Notes under the pieces: model-generated
What the model saw: only the letters and a program-made list of their open reading frames with translations
The model's database searches: none
What the model was told of the DNA's origin: nothing
Assembly (NCBI GenBank): GCA_021802365.1
Contig: JAKAAJ010000015.1
Span: 1 to 21,374 of the forward strand
Direction of reading: 5' to 3'
Source of the DNA: Thermoplasmata archaeon
GTDB taxonomy: Archaea; Thermoplasmatota; Thermoplasmata; Thermoplasmatales; Thermoplasmataceae
Length of the DNA: 21,374 bases
Translations under genes and position numbers: made by a program
Shown: positions 15,012 through 21,374 of the stretch, piece by piece
Layout of the letters: the number at the start of each line of letters is the position of its first letter
Position numbering within the stretch: position 1 is the stretch's first letter

Positions 15012-16634
15012 TCATAACCTGAATCTGTTTTGTGAATATTTGTAAAGCCTCATCCAAACCAGGAACGACAATGCTGTAACCACAAGTACCAGGTATATAT
15101 CTATTGCATCTGCGTAAAGGAGATTCCCATTGGCAATTGCCCTTTCTATAAGCATCATGAGACCTCTGTGAACCGCATAGGTCTTGTCCTGAATCACTAT
15201 ATACTCAGAGACCTGAAGTCCACCCCAGTAACTCCCGAAAGCCGCCATAGATCCGGTCACCAATCCCGGGAATATTCCTGGAAATAGCAGATATCTTAAT
15301 TTCTTAAATCCTGAGATTTTGTAGGTTCTGACTATTGTCTTCAATTCAGATGGAATGGAAAGTGCGGAACCATAAACATTGAAGAATATGTAGGCCGCTG
15401 CTGAGAGATATGTTACAACGAATACGTCAAAGTTGAATGCTATACGCTCTCCAAGGATTGGCGTGAGTCTGGGTGTGAAGAAGGCAATAATAATAGGCAG
15501 GAGTACGGGAACAGGTATAGAATACAGTATCTGAAATCCCCCAGTGAAGAATCGGCCAGTCTTTCCCTTAAGTCCGAAGTAGATGGCGAGAGGGACCATT
15601 GTTGCAAAACTTATTGCAAAAACTGTAGCAATTCTTGCCAGATCAAAAAGTGTGGCAAATGTAAGGGTGATAAGTGAAGACCCATTTAGAAGATATTTGG
15701 AGAATGCATCAGCAAATCCTGCCTGTGCAACCAAGTATACTGCAATCCCTACAAAAAAAAGAAGAATACCGCCAGTTATAATATTCAGGGAGCGTTCTGA
15801 AAATCTTCTTGTTTTGACCCGGTTGAATTCTTTCCCCTCAGATGAACGATTTATGGATTCCAGTGCAGTTACACCTGAGCTCACAACCTGTCTGATCCTT
15901 GTGTTTACAGACGATGCTAGAGCTGAGAAACGTGTCTCTCTTGTCACCTCCCCCTCCTCGGGACTTGTTTCAAATTTGTAAGTGCCTGACCTCTTAAGAA
16001 GGGGGTTGATTATGAAATAGTATGAAAGGGCAATGGCGCCCACAATGAACAGTATAAGAACCCAGATGAGATCATATTCTCCTGCATTCGCGTACTGGAG
16101 GGAGAGAGAACCCACCCCAAATACTCGATAATTTTCGTTCCCAACTGTGATTACCTCACTGAAGGTAATGTAAAAAAGGGCGCTGGCAAAAGAAGGCATT
16201 ATATTTGCAATGATCTGGTTGTAAGATGCAGGAATATAGAGTTTTGTAAGCCTTTTTAAACCTGAGAATCTGTAAACCTTCACTATATTGAACATCTCGT
16301 CTGGTATCTGGCTTACAGACTGATAAACACCAAGTATGAGGTTCCAGATGAGGGCAGTTATTATAAGGAAGTCAACGGCTAATTCAATACCCAAACCTCC
16401 CCCAACCCTGTCTATAAGAAAAATGAGTATTATAGGGAAGAAAGACACAACAGGTACAGATTCTAGCACATCAGTTATAGGAATTATAATGGCTCCGGCA
16501 GATTTTACTCTGGCAGAAAGTATTCCCAGGAATATAGCCAGCAGCACGGATGCCAGCATGAGAATCCATATTCTACCAAATGTCAGAAGTATTGCATATA
16601 GCATGAGGGCAATGGTGTGAAGTGTGATGAACAT
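15012..16634 (-). CDS. ABC-type anion transporter permease, fused two-domain (COG4986-like)
   Basis: A 540-residue membrane protein in which two binding-protein-dependent permease domains are joined. The N-half (about 1-210) and C-half (about 290-540) each carry about five to six hydrophobic helices and an EAA-like loop: VYRFSGLKRLTKLYIPAS in the first and TYKISGFKKLRYLLFPGI in the second. These align with each other, showing internal duplication. A charged cytoplasmic linker (about 213-283) joins them. This layout matches the duplicated permease of COG4986, assigned to nitrate/sulfonate/bicarbonate-type uptake; the substrate is unknown. No cognate ATPase or binding protein occurs in the window. 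The start is firm: in-frame stops lie just upstream, and GAGGAGGTG sits 8 nt before the ATG. Confidence 0.85.
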   Translation of the reverse strand: MFITLHTIALMLYAILLTFGRIWILMLASVLLAIFLGILSARVKSAGAIIIPITDVLESVPVVSFFPIILIFLIDRVGGGLGIELAVDFLIITALIWNLILGVYQSVSQIPDEMFNIVKVYRFSGLKRLTKLYIPASYNQIIANIMPSFASALFYITFSEVITVGNENYRVFGVGSLSLQYANAGEYDLIWVLILFIVGAIALSYYFIINPLLKRSGTYKFETSPEEGEVTRETRFSALASSVNTRIRQVVSSGVTALESINRSSEGKEFNRVKTRRFSERSLNIITGGILLFFVGIAVYLVAQAGFADAFSKYLLNGSSLITLTFATLFDLARIATVFAISFATMVPLAIYFGLKGKTGRFFTGGFQILYSIPVPVLLPIIIAFFTPRLTPILGERIAFNFDVFVVTYLSAAAYIFFNVYGSALSIPSELKTIVRTYKISGFKKLRYLLFPGIFPGLVTGSMAAFGSYWGGLQVSEYIVIQDKTYAVHRGLMMLIERAIANGNLLYADAIDIYLVLVVTALSFLVWMRLYKYSQNRFRL

Positions 16635-16642
16635 TCATCACC

Positions 16643-16651
16643 CACCTCCTC
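16643..16651 (-). promoter_or_regulatory. Strong Shine-Dalgarno site of the fused permease
   Basis: GAGGAGGTG on the minus strand is nearly fully complementary to the 3' end of 16S rRNA and lies 8 nt before the ATG at 16634. It implies a leadered transcript for this stand-alone gene. Confidence 0.75.
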
Positions 16652-16683
16652 AGCTTCTGCAACCAGAGCGTTCATTCTTTATG

Positions 16684-16722
16684 CCCCCGAATCACTTAAC
16701 TGGATTAAGTGATTTTTAGGGG
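16684..16722 (-). promoter_or_regulatory. Inverted repeat / leader hairpin upstream of the fused permease
   Basis: AATCACTTAA (16690-16699) and TTAAGTGATT (16705-16714) are a perfect 10-bp inverted repeat with a 5-nt loop. C-run 16684-16688 and G-run 16719-16722 can add an outer stem. The predicted transcript start falls near 16717, so the element is either the first hairpin of an ~80-nt leader or a repressor site at the start point. Confidence 0.6.
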
Positions 16723-16736
16723 ATTAACATATTACA

Positions 16737-16748
16737 CTTAAATATTTT
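16737..16748 (-). promoter_or_regulatory. Box A of the fused permease gene
   Basis: The minus strand reads AAAATATTTAAG. A start about 25 nt downstream gives a leader of roughly 80 nt. A CACTTAA element (16735-16741) overlaps this box and repeats the motif of the nearby inverted repeat. Confidence 0.5.
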
Positions 16749-16818
16749 CAGTATGGAGCAGTAAAGGGGATTGTGTCTGTTCAAATTTAGAGAATACAAT
16801 CTAAATAATTGTGAAAAG

Positions 16819-16903
16819 TGCAGGGGATGGGATTTGAACCCACGTATCCCTACGGAACCAGACCCTCAATCTGGCGCCTTTGACCAATCTCGACAACCCC
16901 TGC
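16819..16903 (-). tRNA. tRNA-Leu (anticodon GAG)
   Basis: The minus strand folds as a class II tRNA of 85 nt. The acceptor GCAGGGG pairs with CCCCTGC. The anticodon stem CCAGA/TCTGG encloses the loop TTGAGGG, giving anticodon GAG (reads CUC/CUU). A long variable arm (TTCCGTAGGGATAC) is typical of leucine tRNAs. The T-arm is GTGGG-TTCAAAT-CCCAT and the discriminator base is A. CCA is not encoded, and no intron is seen next to the anticodon. A short T-run follows on the minus strand. Confidence 0.93.
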
Positions 16904-17040
16904 CTCTTTCTACCTGATTTGAAAAGTGATTAAGTAATTTTGCCCGACAGCATCCATGATTTTTACCTGCTCTCCCATAATATGATATAAATCAATTTGA
17001 CCGCATACAGTCAGGAAGGTAAAGTTCATTCTTAACGACA

Positions 17041-17050
17041 GATATAAATT
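17041..17050 (+). promoter_or_regulatory. Box A of the thiolase gene
   Basis: GATATAAATT is centred about 27 nt before the ATG at 17073, a good leaderless spacing. A short AGAGG directly before the ATG is too close to act as a ribosome binding site. Confidence 0.6.
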
Positions 17051-17072
17051 AGGACATATCCTATAACAGAGG

Positions 17073-18254
17073 ATGACAGTCAGGGAGAGAAGTGCGTTCA
17101 TAATCGATGCTATCAGGACACCCATAGGAAAGAGGAATGGGGCACTTTCCGAAATTCATCCTGTTGACCTCATGGCAAAGCTTCTCAAGACAGAAATTTC
17201 AAGATTCAGGATACCTCCAGAAAACTATGATGATTTAATACTTGGATGTGTCAGTCAGGCAGGGGAGCAGGGCATGAATGTTGCCAGAAACGCATGGCTT
17301 TCTGCTGGCCTCCCGGAAACTGTTCCTGCAGTAACTGTGGACAGGCAGTGTGGCTCAAGCCTTCAGGCTGCAACATTTGCAACATATGGTGTTCTATCAG
17401 GCATGCAGAAACTTGTTCTTGCTGGAGGGGTAGAATCTATGAGTCGCATCCCTCTCGGAAGCACAATCAATGGCTCATCCAATCCAATAACAATGGACCT
17501 GGCGCTGAGATATGGCCTCGACAGAGAATGGTTCAGCCAGGCGAAGGGAGCTGAATCCATTGCCTTGAATTACGGACTCACAAGAGACGAACTGGATGAA
17601 TTCAGCTACATGAGCCACCTCCGTGCGTCAACAGCTTCCAGAACATTACAGAAGGAGATCTCTCCTGTGGTCGCAGATCTGAGCGGGGATGGAAGCGAAA
17701 TCGTTACGATACTGGATCATGATGAAGGTGTCAGGTCTTCCCCGGATCTTGAGAAGATGAGAAGCCTGAAGCCTGCCTTTCCAGGCCTGAGGCTCATCAC
17801 TGCTGCAAACAGCAGTCAGATTTCAGACGGGGCCAGTATATCCATGATCTGCTCGGATGATGCGGTAAGGCAGTATGATCTGAAACCCAGGGCTGAGATA
17901 GTGGCAACCTCTGTTGTGGGAGTTGATCCAGTTACCATGCTGACCGGACCCATACCTGCAACCACTTCTGTCCTTGATAAGGCAAATATGGACATTTCGG
18001 AGATCGATCTTTTTGAGGTAAACGAGGCTTTTGCACCTGTTGTGCTTGCCTGGCAATCTGAATTTGGAGTTCCACTGGACAGGGTAAATGTTCATGGTGG
18101 GGCCATAGCCATGGGACATCCTCTTGGTGCTACGGGAACCAGAATACTTGCTACACTGCTCAATGCACTTGAAGAAAAAGGTAAAAAATATGGTCTTGTG
18201 GCCATTTGCGAAGGCGGCGGCATGGCCAATTCGATGATAATAAAAAGGCTCTGA
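17073..18254 (+). CDS. Thiolase (acetyl-CoA C-acetyltransferase / 3-ketoacyl-CoA thiolase)
   Basis: A 393-residue thiolase of full family length. The acyl-accepting cysteine is C93 in DRQCGSSLQA. The C-terminal half has VNEAFAP, the catalytic histidine H349 in GGAIAMGHPLGATG, and the second cysteine C379 in ICEGGGMANS. All three catalytic residues are present, so the enzyme should be active. The GHPLGATG and CEGGG motifs match classical bacterial-type thiolases that cleave or condense acyl-CoA, not the archaeal SCP-x-like thiolase coupled to HMG-CoA synthase, which lacks this C-terminal pattern. No beta-oxidation partner lies beside it, so direction and chain length are unclear. Its stop lies 3 nt from the convergent nrdJ stop. 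Confidence 0.92.
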   Translation: MTVRERSAFIIDAIRTPIGKRNGALSEIHPVDLMAKLLKTEISRFRIPPENYDDLILGCVSQAGEQGMNVARNAWLSAGLPETVPAVTVDRQCGSSLQAATFATYGVLSGMQKLVLAGGVESMSRIPLGSTINGSSNPITMDLALRYGLDREWFSQAKGAESIALNYGLTRDELDEFSYMSHLRASTASRTLQKEISPVVADLSGDGSEIVTILDHDEGVRSSPDLEKMRSLKPAFPGLRLITAANSSQISDGASISMICSDDAVRQYDLKPRAEIVATSVVGVDPVTMLTGPIPATTSVLDKANMDISEIDLFEVNEAFAPVVLAWQSEFGVPLDRVNVHGGAIAMGHPLGATGTRILATLLNALEEKGKKYGLVAICEGGGMANSMIIKRL

Positions 18255-18257
18255 GTA

Positions 18258-20615
18258 TTATTTGTCGCATTTACCGGTTGGGCAGGCTGGATCGAAAGTG
18301 GCATCCAGCTTCAGGTACTTATCCGGAACCTTCACTATGAGCTCTGTCATCTCTTTCTCAGCTTCAGGCTTCTTCACCTCAGGCTGCTTTTTCTTAACCT
18401 GCTGGGTACCTGAGTAAAGAACCTGTTCCGATTTGCTTCTGTCCCTGTAGACAGTGATTCCTTTGCAGTGCAGATCCTTGGCCATTCTGTATGCCTTTGC
18501 TATATCCTCAGGGGTGGCATCAGACGGAAGATTTATGGTCTTTGATACACCTGAATCACAGTATCTCTGGAAGGTGGCCTGCATCAGGACATGCCATTCA
18601 GGGTCTATCTCATGAGCAGTGACATATACTCTTTTAAGGTCTTCTGGCAGCTCAACATCATGAAGATTGCCTGTTAGGGCTATCTTATGCATAAGATCCT
18701 CAGTGTAGAGGTTCCTGTCTTTAAGAGTCTGCTCAAGTATGGGGTTTACCTCCATGAGTTCCTGTCCGTTAAGCACATGCCTCACAAATGCAAGAGCAAA
18801 AAGTGGCTCTATTGAAGAGGAGCAGTTGGCGATGATTGATATAGTACCAGTTGGTGCTATGGTTGTTGTTGTGGAATTCCTCATGAGAACATTGCTCTCT
18901 TCATAGGTTGAGCCATACCATCCGGGAAATACTCCCCTCTCTTTCGCAAGGTTTGTTGACTCCAGGTGTGATTCATCCTCAAGGAAGCTCATAACCCTTT
19001 CCCCCATTTCAAGTGCGTCACCGGAATTGTATGGAATGCCCATCATTACGAGAAGGTCAGCAAATCCCATATATCCGAGACCTATCTTTCTTGTGGTTCT
19101 TGCCATCTTCTCTATTTTGTCAACAGGGAATTTGTTGGCATCTATGACATCGTCAAGGAACCTGGTGGATAGGTGTATGATCTCTCTCAGGTGTTCCATA
19201 TCGAGTCTGCCATCCTTCACAAATTTTCCAAGGTTTATGGAACCTAGGTTGCATGGTTCGTAGGGCATTAGGGGCTGCTCACCACATGGGTTTGTGGCTT
19301 CGATCTCGGCAATGTGCCTGACAGGGTTCTTCCTGTTGATTTCATCAAGGAATATGAGACCGGGGTCTGCTGTCTGCCATGCCTTGTTCACTATGGTGTC
19401 CCACATGGTCCTTGCCTTGATCCTGTTCACCACCTTGCCGGTTCTGGGGCTCCTGAGCTCCACATATCCATCGGAATCCAGTTTCTCAAAGAACTCATCA
19501 GTCATCCCAACAGATATGTTGAAATTGCTCAGTATTGTGTTCTCAGCATCCTTGCTCAATATGAAGTCCATGATGTTCGGATGATCGAACCTCATGATCC
19601 CCATGTTTGCTCCTCTTCTCTTTCCACCCTGCTTTATGACATCTGTGGTTGTGTCAAATATCTTCATGAAAGATACCGGGCCGGAGGCAACTCCCTTTGT
19701 TGAGCCAACTATATCGTCCCTCTCCCTAAGCCTTGAGAATGAGAAGCCAGTTCCTCCACCGGATTTGTGAATCATTGCCTGGTACTTCAGGGCATCAAAT
19801 ATCTCTTCTATGGAGTCACCCACCGGAAGGACAAAGCAAGCGGACAGCTGGCCAAGCCTTGCACCTGCATTCATAAGCGTGGGTGAGTTTGGAATGAACT
19901 CGAGATTTGTCATCATTTCATAGTACCTGTCAATTATTTCAGGTGCTGATGTTGGCTTTGTGTATACAAAGTTAAGAAACTCGTCAAATGTGCCTTTAAG
20001 CTGTCCCTCCTTTGAAAGATTTATGAAAGCTCTTTCAAGAACTTCCACCTGGGTGGTGGACAGGGAGCCTATCATTCTTCCATTCTCTGGTAGATTACCT
20101 GTCTTCTGGAATGATCTGTAGTCATAGAGGAGATTCACTATGCCAATGTGTGAGGCAACTCTTCTGAACATCCCGCTTGGTGTCTCAATGATCTTACCCT
20201 CCTCATCCTTTATGAGGTATCTTGCCTCAAGTGTTTTGATTGCATTTATGGAAAGTTTGAGATCATCCTTCACACCGAGTCTTTCCTTCTCTTCTCTTAT
20301 TGTTCTCCTCTTTTCCCTGTATATTATGTATGCCCTTGCAACGTCAGCGTATGAGCCATGATTGCCGCTTGATCCCATTAGAACGGCCTCAACCTTATCC
20401 TGAATCTGCTCAACCGTTGGTTTGTCTGTAACTTTTGCGATTTCAGAGACAACCCTGTCCGCCACCCTGTCGGCTTCCTTCATTGTTCCAGTTTTAACGC
20501 TGAGCATGGCTTTGTAAATTGCCCTGGTTATCTTTGTCTTGTCAAATGGAGCTTCAGTACCGTCCCTTTTGATTATACTTATTATTCTGCTTGCATGCTT
20601 TTCTTCAATGGTCAT
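18258..20615 (-). CDS. nrdJ: Adenosylcobalamin-dependent ribonucleoside-diphosphate reductase (class II)
   Basis: A 785-residue enzyme that makes deoxynucleotides using adenosylcobalamin. An ATP-cone (about 8-100) gives allosteric control. The core has SPTLMNAG, redox cysteine C260 in SACFVLPV, KSGGGTGFSFSRLR, and the radical-site motif NPCGEQ (N442, C444, E446). C455 lies in PCNLGSINL, and TTTIAPTGTIS is present. The C-terminal tail has a Lys/Glu/Pro-rich linker (about 735-755) and ends ACPTGKC, a cysteine pair (C778, C783) for re-reduction. No intein interrupts the protein. No small R2 subunit gene is near, as expected for class II. The ATG at 20615 follows only a weak GAGTGA ribosome site, and a predicted ~97-nt structured leader precedes it. 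Confidence 0.94.
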   Translation of the reverse strand: MTIEEKHASRIISIIKRDGTEAPFDKTKITRAIYKAMLSVKTGTMKEADRVADRVVSEIAKVTDKPTVEQIQDKVEAVLMGSSGNHGSYADVARAYIIYREKRRTIREEKERLGVKDDLKLSINAIKTLEARYLIKDEEGKIIETPSGMFRRVASHIGIVNLLYDYRSFQKTGNLPENGRMIGSLSTTQVEVLERAFINLSKEGQLKGTFDEFLNFVYTKPTSAPEIIDRYYEMMTNLEFIPNSPTLMNAGARLGQLSACFVLPVGDSIEEIFDALKYQAMIHKSGGGTGFSFSRLRERDDIVGSTKGVASGPVSFMKIFDTTTDVIKQGGKRRGANMGIMRFDHPNIMDFILSKDAENTILSNFNISVGMTDEFFEKLDSDGYVELRSPRTGKVVNRIKARTMWDTIVNKAWQTADPGLIFLDEINRKNPVRHIAEIEATNPCGEQPLMPYEPCNLGSINLGKFVKDGRLDMEHLREIIHLSTRFLDDVIDANKFPVDKIEKMARTTRKIGLGYMGFADLLVMMGIPYNSGDALEMGERVMSFLEDESHLESTNLAKERGVFPGWYGSTYEESNVLMRNSTTTTIAPTGTISIIANCSSSIEPLFALAFVRHVLNGQELMEVNPILEQTLKDRNLYTEDLMHKIALTGNLHDVELPEDLKRVYVTAHEIDPEWHVLMQATFQRYCDSGVSKTINLPSDATPEDIAKAYRMAKDLHCKGITVYRDRSKSEQVLYSGTQQVKKKQPEVKKPEAEKEMTELIVKVPDKYLKLDATFDPACPTGKCDK

Positions 20616-20639
20616 GGTTATTTCACTCTCTTAATTGGG

Positions 20640-20712
20640 GCGACCAAGCCGTCAGCGGGCAACTGACCAATATTTTGATATTGGTACCAGTTCTGGTGCC
20701 AGGTTTGGTTGC
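20640..20712. ncRNA. Candidate structured RNA: four-way junction upstream of nrdJ
   Basis: Closing stem P1 pairs 20640-20650 with 20702-20712 (9 of 11 Watson-Crick). Inside lie three hairpins: GTCAG/CTGAC (20651-20655 with 20663-20667), ACCAATAT/ATATTGGT (20666-20673 with 20678-20685) and GGTACCAG/CTGGTGCC (20683-20690 with 20693-20700, one non-Watson-Crick pair). Trimming the small overlaps gives a junction with almost no linker bases. All three imperfect pairs are G-U if read on plus and A-C on minus. However, the nearest clear box A (20731-20746) points to minus and predicts a start near 20712. The strand is therefore left open. Confidence 0.5.
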
Positions 20713-20730
20713 TAACCTGTACAAATTCTA

Positions 20731-20746
20731 CTATTTATTTAAATTT
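20731..20746 (-). promoter_or_regulatory. Box A of nrdJ
   Basis: The minus strand reads AAATTTAAATAAATAG. A start about 26 nt downstream falls near 20712, where closing stem P1 begins, giving a leader of about 97 nt. The same T-rich stretch could instead terminate a plus-strand RNA. Confidence 0.5.
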
Positions 20747-20841
20747 TGGCTTTACTTAGGTGATACAAATGCTTCCTATAAATGTGATCAAAGTAACTGT
20801 GAATCCCTATTTTCAAGGTTTTTTCAATAGTATTATTCATG

Positions 20842-20857
20842 TTTATAATCTTTAAAT
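20842..20857 (+). promoter_or_regulatory. Box A of ftcD
   Basis: TTATAATCTTTAAAT spans two overlapping TATA-like elements; the TTTAAAT part is centred about 25 nt before the ATG at 20879, fitting a leaderless transcript. Confidence 0.5.
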
Positions 20858-20878
20858 CTTTCAAGACACTTACCATTC

Positions 20879-21374
20879 ATGAAGCTGGTGGAATGCGTCC
20901 CCAATTTCAGTGAAGGACGCAACAGAAGTGTTTTAGACCGTATTGTGGAGTCGATTTCTTCAGTAAAGGGGGTCAAGATACTGGACGTTGAGATGGATGA
21001 GAACCATAACAGGTCCGTTGTCTCTTTTTCCGTACCACTGGAAAATGCGGTTGAGGCAGCTTTTCATGGCATAAAGTCTGCTTCTGAGCTGATCGACATG
21101 ACCCGCCATACTGGTGAACATCCACGGTTTGGAGCTTCTGATGTGGTCCCATTTGTTCCTCTTGAAGAGACCACACTGAAAGACTGTGTTGCCCTGGCAA
21201 AGGAACTTGGAAAGAAAGTTGGAGAGGAACTTCGCATACCCGTATATATGTACGGTGAAGCAGCTCTTCTTGAAAGGAGACGGAACCTCGAGGACATAAG
21301 GAGCAAGAGCTTCCAGTTTGAGGAACTTCGCCACTCCATAGGCGAAGAGACCTGGAAACCGGATTTCGGCCCGC
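20879..21374 (+). CDS. ftcD: Glutamate formimidoyltransferase (partial, N-terminal part)
   Basis: About 165 residues are visible before the window ends. The N-terminus KLVECVPNFSEGRN is the family signature. RHTGEHPRFGASDVVPFVP (about 76-94) contains the expected catalytic histidine H81 and the folate/formimino pocket. YMYGEAALLERRRNLEDIR (about 143-161) also fits. The enzyme moves the formimino group from formiminoglutamate to tetrahydrofolate, the last step of one histidine degradation route. Whether a cyclodeaminase domain is fused at the C-terminus cannot be seen. The ATG is placed by the signature and by box A spacing. Long open frames on the opposite strand here are shadows. Confidence 0.92.
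   Translation, partial: MKLVECVPNFSEGRNRSVLDRIVESISSVKGVKILDVEMDENHNRSVVSFSVPLENAVEAAFHGIKSASELIDMTRHTGEHPRFGASDVVPFVPLEETTLKDCVALAKELGKKVGEELRIPVYMYGEAALLERRRNLEDIRSKSFQFEELRHSIGEETWKPDFGP

Noticed and set aside
16583..16675. Small upstream frame (30 codons) overlapping the fused permease start
   Set aside because: It begins with ATG after the hairpin but has no ribosome binding site of its own and no family resemblance; a leader peptide cannot be excluded but is not supported.
18258..20615. Intein in the ribonucleotide reductase
   Set aside because: The frame reads through all conserved blocks without an insert and has no Hint-domain motifs; the length of 785 is normal for an intein-free enzyme with an ATP-cone and C-terminal tail.
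20640..20712. tRNA or degraded tRNA
   Set aside because: The cloverleaf outline is suggestive, but the closing stem is 11 bp, the central hairpin has a 4-nt loop, and there is no T-loop or D-loop consensus and no CCA-side discriminator pattern.
20616..20720. Cobalamin riboswitch upstream of the B12-dependent reductase
   Set aside because: I do not find the B12-box consensus on either strand, and this riboswitch class is not established in archaea. A different ligand-sensing RNA remains possible.
20960..21339. Long open frames antisense to ftcD
   Set aside because: They lie opposite a clear formimidoyltransferase frame with family motifs; the predicted proteins are low in recognisable features and arise from codon bias.
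1..21374. CRISPR arrays, insertion sequences, integrases or attachment sites
   Set aside because: I saw no regularly spaced repeats, no transposase or integrase frame, and no duplicated tRNA 3' end near the tRNA-Leu gene.

Overview
This window looks like chromosome of a thermoacidophilic euryarchaeon of the Thermoplasmatales group. That is an inference, not a database match. It rests on archaeal FtsY and prefoldin alpha, a class II ribonucleotide reductase, a Sulfolobus-type glucose ABC operon, AGA/AGG/ATA-rich codon use, and many genes whose start codon lies about 25 nt after an A/T-rich box A, which is the leaderless arrangement. No gap between genes exceeds 300 bases; the longest is about 263 nt, before ftcD.

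Layout. The left edge (1-253, minus) is the N-terminal part of a MarC-family membrane protein. A MetE-fold zinc alkyl/methyltransferase (317-1468, minus) diverges from a UDP-sulfoquinovose synthase (1582-2784, plus). The latter overlaps, tail to tail, a GalU-like nucleotidyltransferase that could make its UDP-glucose substrate. Next come a BadF-type sugar kinase, phosphoglycerate kinase, prefoldin alpha and FtsY, all on plus. On minus follow a small membrane-anchored protein, a Sec11-type signal peptidase, an HTH regulator and a Gfo/Idh/MocA oxidoreductase. Positions 10345-14849 hold a glcSTUV-like sugar transporter operon, read S-T-U-V on the minus strand and more A/T-rich than its surroundings. 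Then come a fused two-domain anion-type ABC permease without its ATPase, a tRNA-Leu(GAG), a thiolase (plus), a B12-dependent ribonucleotide reductase (minus), and the start of glutamate formimidoyltransferase (plus) at the right edge.

How the genes fit together. Three themes stand out: sugar import and central carbon metabolism (glcSTUV, Gfo/Idh/MocA enzyme, BadF kinase, PGK), surface glycoconjugates with sulfoquinovose (agl3, galU, plus a heavily sequon-bearing binding protein), and protein export (prefoldin, FtsY, signal peptidase and the unknown anchored protein between them).

The most unusual signal is not a gene. Between nrdJ and ftcD, about 73 nt (20640-20712) fold on paper into a gap-free four-way junction: a closing stem plus three adjacent hairpins, with an alternative pairing at its edge. 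It starts where the nrdJ transcript is predicted to start, so it is a candidate structured leader or small RNA. A second structured leader or operator precedes the orphan permease, and an 18-bp palindrome covers the TTG start of glcT. All pairings were worked out by hand.
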